Assembly (NCBI RefSeq): GCF_002217795.2
Contig: NZ_AP018823.1
Span: 806,001 to 870,000 of the forward strand
DNA from: Aquitalea magnusonii
Lineage (GTDB): Bacteria > Pseudomonadota > Gammaproteobacteria > Burkholderiales > Chromobacteriaceae
Reading direction: 5' to 3'
DNA: 64,000 nucleotides
Shown in pieces: positions 60,877 through 64,000 of the stretch. Under the pieces are notes generated by a model, which had not been told where the DNA came from, did no database searches, and saw nothing but the letters and a program-made list of their open reading frames with translations. The translations under genes were made by a program, and so were the position numbers. Numbering within the stretch: the stretch's first letter is position 1; the number at the start of each line of letters is the position of its first letter.

Positions 60877-61881
60877 TCAGTTGTTGGGGTTGAAGCCGGT
60901 TTCTTTATAGATGGCCTTCAGCAGGTCCGGACCGATGCGGTCAGCCATCTTGGTGTGTACCGGCAGCATGGCCTTCTTGAAGGCAGCACGCTCGGCTGCG
61001 GTCGGGGTGTAAACCTGGGTTTTGCCGGAGGCCTTGATGGCAGCCAGCGAGCGGTCGTTTTCCTTCTTGGCGATGTCATTGGCGTACTTGGACGCATCGG
61101 CAATCGCGCCATCCAGTTGGGTCCGCACATCAGCCGGCAGGCCGTCCCAGAACTTCTTGTTGACGATGACGGCATAGCCCAGGAAGCCGTGCTGGGTCAG
61201 GGTCAGGTTCTTTTGCACCTCGTAAGCCTTGCTGGTGTAGAGGTTGGAGGCTTCCAGTTCGGTGCCATCCACCACGCCGGTCTGCAGCGCCTGATAGACT
61301 TCGGAGAAGGCCATCACCTGCGGCAGTGCGCCTACCGAACGCATTTCTTCTTCCAGCACCTTGGAGGACTGGATACGAATCTTCATGCCCTTCAGGTCGG
61401 CCGGGGTGCGGATCGGCTTGTTGGAAGAGAAGTTCTTGAAGCCGTTATCCCAGTAGGCCAGGCCCTTGATGCCCTTGCTTTCCAGCTTGCCCAGCAATTG
61501 CTTGCCGATGGCACCGTGCATCACCTTGTTCACTTCGTCGTAGTTGTCGAATACATAAGGCAGGTCGAAAACTTCGAATTCCTTCACGCCCAGCGGACCA
61601 AACTTGGCCAGCGACGGGGCCAGCATCTGAACCGCGCCCAGTTGCAGGGCTTCCAGTTCTTCCTTGTCCTTGTAAAGCTGGCTGTTGGGATAAACCTGTA
61701 CCTTGACCTTGCCGTGGGTACGTTCTTCCGCCAGTTTCTTGAAGTATTCGGCAGCCTTGCCCTTGGGGGTGTCCGGCGATACCACGTGGCTGAACTTGAT
61801 GACAATTTCACCCGCAGCCTGGGCCATGCCAGCCACGCCAAAGGATGCACCAATCAGCAATGCAGCAATCTTCAGTTTCAT
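60877..61881 (-). CDS. dctP: TRAP transporter substrate-binding protein DctP
   Basis: This 334-residue periplasmic protein has a signal peptide (cleaved after A-Q-A near 22) and the DctP-family features: I-K-F-S-H-V-V near 28, G-K-A-A-E-Y-F near 41, the carboxylate-binding arginine in M-K-I-R-I-Q-S near 171 and the conserved Q-T-G-V-V-D-G-T-E near 200. It collects C4-dicarboxylates. It is the first gene of dctPQM and is divergent from the sensor kinase gene. Confidence 0.96.
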   Translation of the reverse strand: MKLKIAALLIGASFGVAGMAQAAGEIVIKFSHVVSPDTPKGKAAEYFKKLAEERTHGKVKVQVYPNSQLYKDKEELEALQLGAVQMLAPSLAKFGPLGVKEFEVFDLPYVFDNYDEVNKVMHGAIGKQLLGKLESKGIKGLAYWDNGFKNFSSNKPIRTPADLKGMKIRIQSSKVLEEEMRSVGALPQVMAFSEVYQALQTGVVDGTELEASNLYTSKAYEVQKNLTLTQHGFLGYAVIVNKKFWDGLPADVRTQLDGAIADASKYANDIAKKENDRSLAAIKASGKTQVYTPTAAERAAFKKAMLPVHTKMADRIGPDLLKAIYKETGFNPNN

Positions 61882-62032
61882 ATGTCTCTCCGTTTGTGTT
61901 TACGTTTGCGTTGAATGTTTTTGCTTTGCATTACAGCCCTTGTCTGCGAGCTGTTAATACCGTGTAAAGTAGAAGCCGCGCCAACAACCTGCCATTGGGG
62001 ACTTCAGCATTGGGGTTTTCCCGCATCAGCTT

Positions 62033-64000
62033 ATGCATGTGATCGATCTGCTCGCCCGTCGCCGTTCTCCCCGCCTGTTATGGCTGGGAACCTCCCTTAC
62101 CCTGATTGCCCTGGTACTGGCCCTCGGCGGACTGTTCTATCTGGTGTACCGCGATTGGGTAGATGAGCAGCGCGACAACCTGATCCAAGAGGTTTTGTGG
62201 CTGGAGCAGTCGATGCGCCTGCATATGGAAGGCCAGCAAGAGTGGGCGGAGGGGGTGGCGGCGGATATCGCCAATGGCAGACTGAGCCCGGAACGCTTTA
62301 TTTCCAGTGCCGCCTTCCTGATGCGGGAAAGCCCGGAAGTGCTGTTGGTACAGCAGATCGACCAAAACGCCATGCTGCTGCGCGATCAGCACGGGCAGGT
62401 GGCCCCCGGCAGGGTGTTGCATGGCGATGAATATGATGCAGTCTGGCGTGCAACGCGTTTGCGTCGTTCGTCGTACGGTCAGCCGTATCGCCGGCCGGAT
62501 GGCAAATATCGCTTTGATCTGGCCGTGCCCATCATTGCCAATGAAAAAGTATTGGGCAGCATCCGGCTGGTGTATCAGTTTGATCAGCTGCTGCACCGTC
62601 AGGTGCCGTGGTGGATTGCCTCCAAGAACTACATCAGTTTTGTCGATGTGGGGGGGCGCACACTGGCCAGCAAGTTCGACCCGTCGGAACACCCCGGCAA
62701 TATTTCGCACCAGACCAGTTTCGATCCACCGGGTTTCGGTGTGTACCTGCGCGCGGTCAGCTACCGTTCCGGCCTGGGACTGACCCTGCCGGTACTCACC
62801 GGCCTGATTACCCTGCTGGCGGCAGCCTTGCTGTATTCCATCTGGCGCATTCGTCGCCACATGCGCGAACGCTCACGCGCCGAGCAGGCACTCTCCACCG
62901 AAGTTGCCTTGCGTCAGGCCATTGAGGACTGCATGAAGAGTGGTCTGGTGGCCATCAGCCTGGAAGGTGAAATCCTGCGGGTGAACCGTGCTTTTTGTGA
63001 AATGCTGGGCTATGCGCCAGAGCAACTGGTGGGTCAGCGTCCGCCACATGTGTTCTGGCCCGCCAGCGACCATCAACAGATGCGCGCTGCCATGGATGCG
63101 GTAAAGCAGGGCATGCAGCCGGAGCAGGGCTTCGAATTACGCTTTGCCTGTCAGAATGGCGACTTTGTCGAAGTACGGCTGTATGCCACACCGCTGATCG
63201 AGCGTGATGGCAGCCACCGGGGCTGGATTGCCGCGCTATTCGACATTACCGAGCGCAAACGTCAGCGCTTGGCGCTTAATGCCTCCCACCAGCGTTTTCT
63301 CACTGTGCTCAATGGCATGCAGGCCGGGGTGTGCGTGGTGAGTCAGCAGAGTGGCCAGTTGCTCTATGCCAATCCGACTTTCTCTTTCCTGTGGCTGGCG
63401 GAGGAACCCGAAGCCCCATCTTGCCTGCTGCTGCCGGGGCTGCGCGCAGAGCCGGATCAGGATGATCTGGCCAGTGAGTTTACGCTGCAGGATGGCAAGC
63501 AATGGTTCCAGATGCAGCGGCGGCGGCTGGAATGGGTGAGTGGTGAAGCCGCCTGGCTGGTCATCCTGGCTGATGTCACGGAAGAGCGCGAACGCGAAGG
63601 ACGGGCGCAGGCGCAGCAAGAGCGCTTCCAGACTACCTCGCGCCTGATTGCCATGGGCGAGATGGCGTCCAGTCTGGCCCACGAGCTGAATCAGCCGCTG
63701 ACGGCCATTTCCACTTACTCAGCCGGATTGGCAAGGCGCTTGCCAGAGAACCTGGCGCTGCCATCCGGCGTGCGCGAGGCCGTCGCGGCCATCAGCCAGC
63801 AGGCCCAGCGGGCGGGGCAGATCATCAAGAGTATCCGCGCCTTTGTGAAAAAACATGAGCCACAACTGGAGACGGTAGATCCGGCACGGGTGGTGGCGCG
63901 CGCGGCTGGTCTGGCGGAAATGATGGCCTTCAAGGCGGGTGTGCAACTGGTGATCGAGCAGGATGCCACCGCCTGCCGCCTGGACATGGACCCGGTGCTG
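62033..64000 (+). CDS. PAS sensor histidine kinase, DctB/FixL-like (3' partial)
   Basis: The frame is open to the right edge. The visible 656 residues have a membrane helix (about 15-38), a periplasmic sensor domain, a second membrane helix near 250-270, two PAS domains (about 290-410 and 420-520) and a HisKA domain with the phospho-accepting His in S-L-A-H-E-L-N-Q-P-L-T-A-I. The ATPase domain lies mostly beyond the window. It is divergent from dctPQM, which suggests that it senses C4-dicarboxylates and controls that operon; its response regulator probably follows. Confidence 0.9.
   Translation, partial: MHVIDLLARRRSPRLLWLGTSLTLIALVLALGGLFYLVYRDWVDEQRDNLIQEVLWLEQSMRLHMEGQQEWAEGVAADIANGRLSPERFISSAAFLMRESPEVLLVQQIDQNAMLLRDQHGQVAPGRVLHGDEYDAVWRATRLRRSSYGQPYRRPDGKYRFDLAVPIIANEKVLGSIRLVYQFDQLLHRQVPWWIASKNYISFVDVGGRTLASKFDPSEHPGNISHQTSFDPPGFGVYLRAVSYRSGLGLTLPVLTGLITLLAAALLYSIWRIRRHMRERSRAEQALSTEVALRQAIEDCMKSGLVAISLEGEILRVNRAFCEMLGYAPEQLVGQRPPHVFWPASDHQQMRAAMDAVKQGMQPEQGFELRFACQNGDFVEVRLYATPLIERDGSHRGWIAALFDITERKRQRLALNASHQRFLTVLNGMQAGVCVVSQQSGQLLYANPTFSFLWLAEEPEAPSCLLLPGLRAEPDQDDLASEFTLQDGKQWFQMQRRRLEWVSGEAAWLVILADVTEEREREGRAQAQQERFQTTSRLIAMGEMASSLAHELNQPLTAISTYSAGLARRLPENLALPSGVREAVAAISQQAQRAGQIIKSIRAFVKKHEPQLETVDPARVVARAAGLAEMMAFKAGVQLVIEQDATACRLDMDPVL

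Overview
The window is about 60% GC and carries the gene content of a betaproteobacterium, most likely a member of the Neisseriales/Chromobacteriaceae (Chromobacterium/Aquitalea-like). This placement is inferred from gene content (DnaE of 1144 residues, a PhaM-like protein, hopanoid squalene genes, TRAP transporter, RadA, Lol system). It was not tested by any search.

Positions 1 to about 20,366 are the right-hand (late) part of a Mu-like transposable prophage. It reads, in order: MuF-type head protein with a C-terminal nuclease-like domain, virion morphogenesis protein G, protease with nested scaffold, decoration protein, major capsid protein, a Com-like zinc finger overlapping a DNA adenine methylase, an AT-rich cargo gene, gp36/gp37/gp38-like joining proteins, tail tube, tail chaperone with a -1 frameshift site, a 1404-residue tape measure, tail-tip proteins and fibre-like proteins. 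There is a tube gene but no sheath gene, so the particle is probably a Mu-like head on a non-contractile tail, as in the B3/D3112 group. A second cargo gene sits on the opposite strand inside the tail operon. The transposase, repressor and lysis genes would lie to the left of the window. A cluster of GTGC(A/G)AAA repeats ending near 20,366 is the candidate right end.

The prophage stops just short of three reverse-strand tRNA genes (Ala-GGC, Glu-UUC, Ala-GGC) that share one good sigma-70 promoter. Divergent from them is hpnC-hpnD-hpnE (squalene for hopanoids) with an overlapping SDR gene. Next come a lipoprotein, radA, an ECF sigma factor with a small zinc-binding anti-sigma-like partner, a Fur-box DUF2325 gene, an ABC1/UbiB kinase with a secreted partner, an NlpC/P60 hydrolase, lolC-lolD, an MscS channel, a FixJ-type regulator, nudB, chrA, a PAP2 phosphatase, and the divergent rcnA/rcnR nickel-cobalt pair with a clear operator.

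From 40.7 kb: metN-metI-metQ (MetN lacks its C-terminal sensing domain), a VOC protein, an HD hydrolase, the pseudouridine catabolic operon psuK-psuG with a striking inverted repeat at its start, a gene-free stretch that looks like a small RNA, a chemoreceptor, an SbmA/YddA-type ABC exporter, dnaE, a flavin reductase, a VirK/YbjX protein, a short PhaM-like protein and maeB. The window closes with dctPQM (TRAP dicarboxylate uptake), divergent from a PAS sensor kinase cut by the window edge. The kinase probably controls the transporter, and MaeB could process the imported C4 acids.
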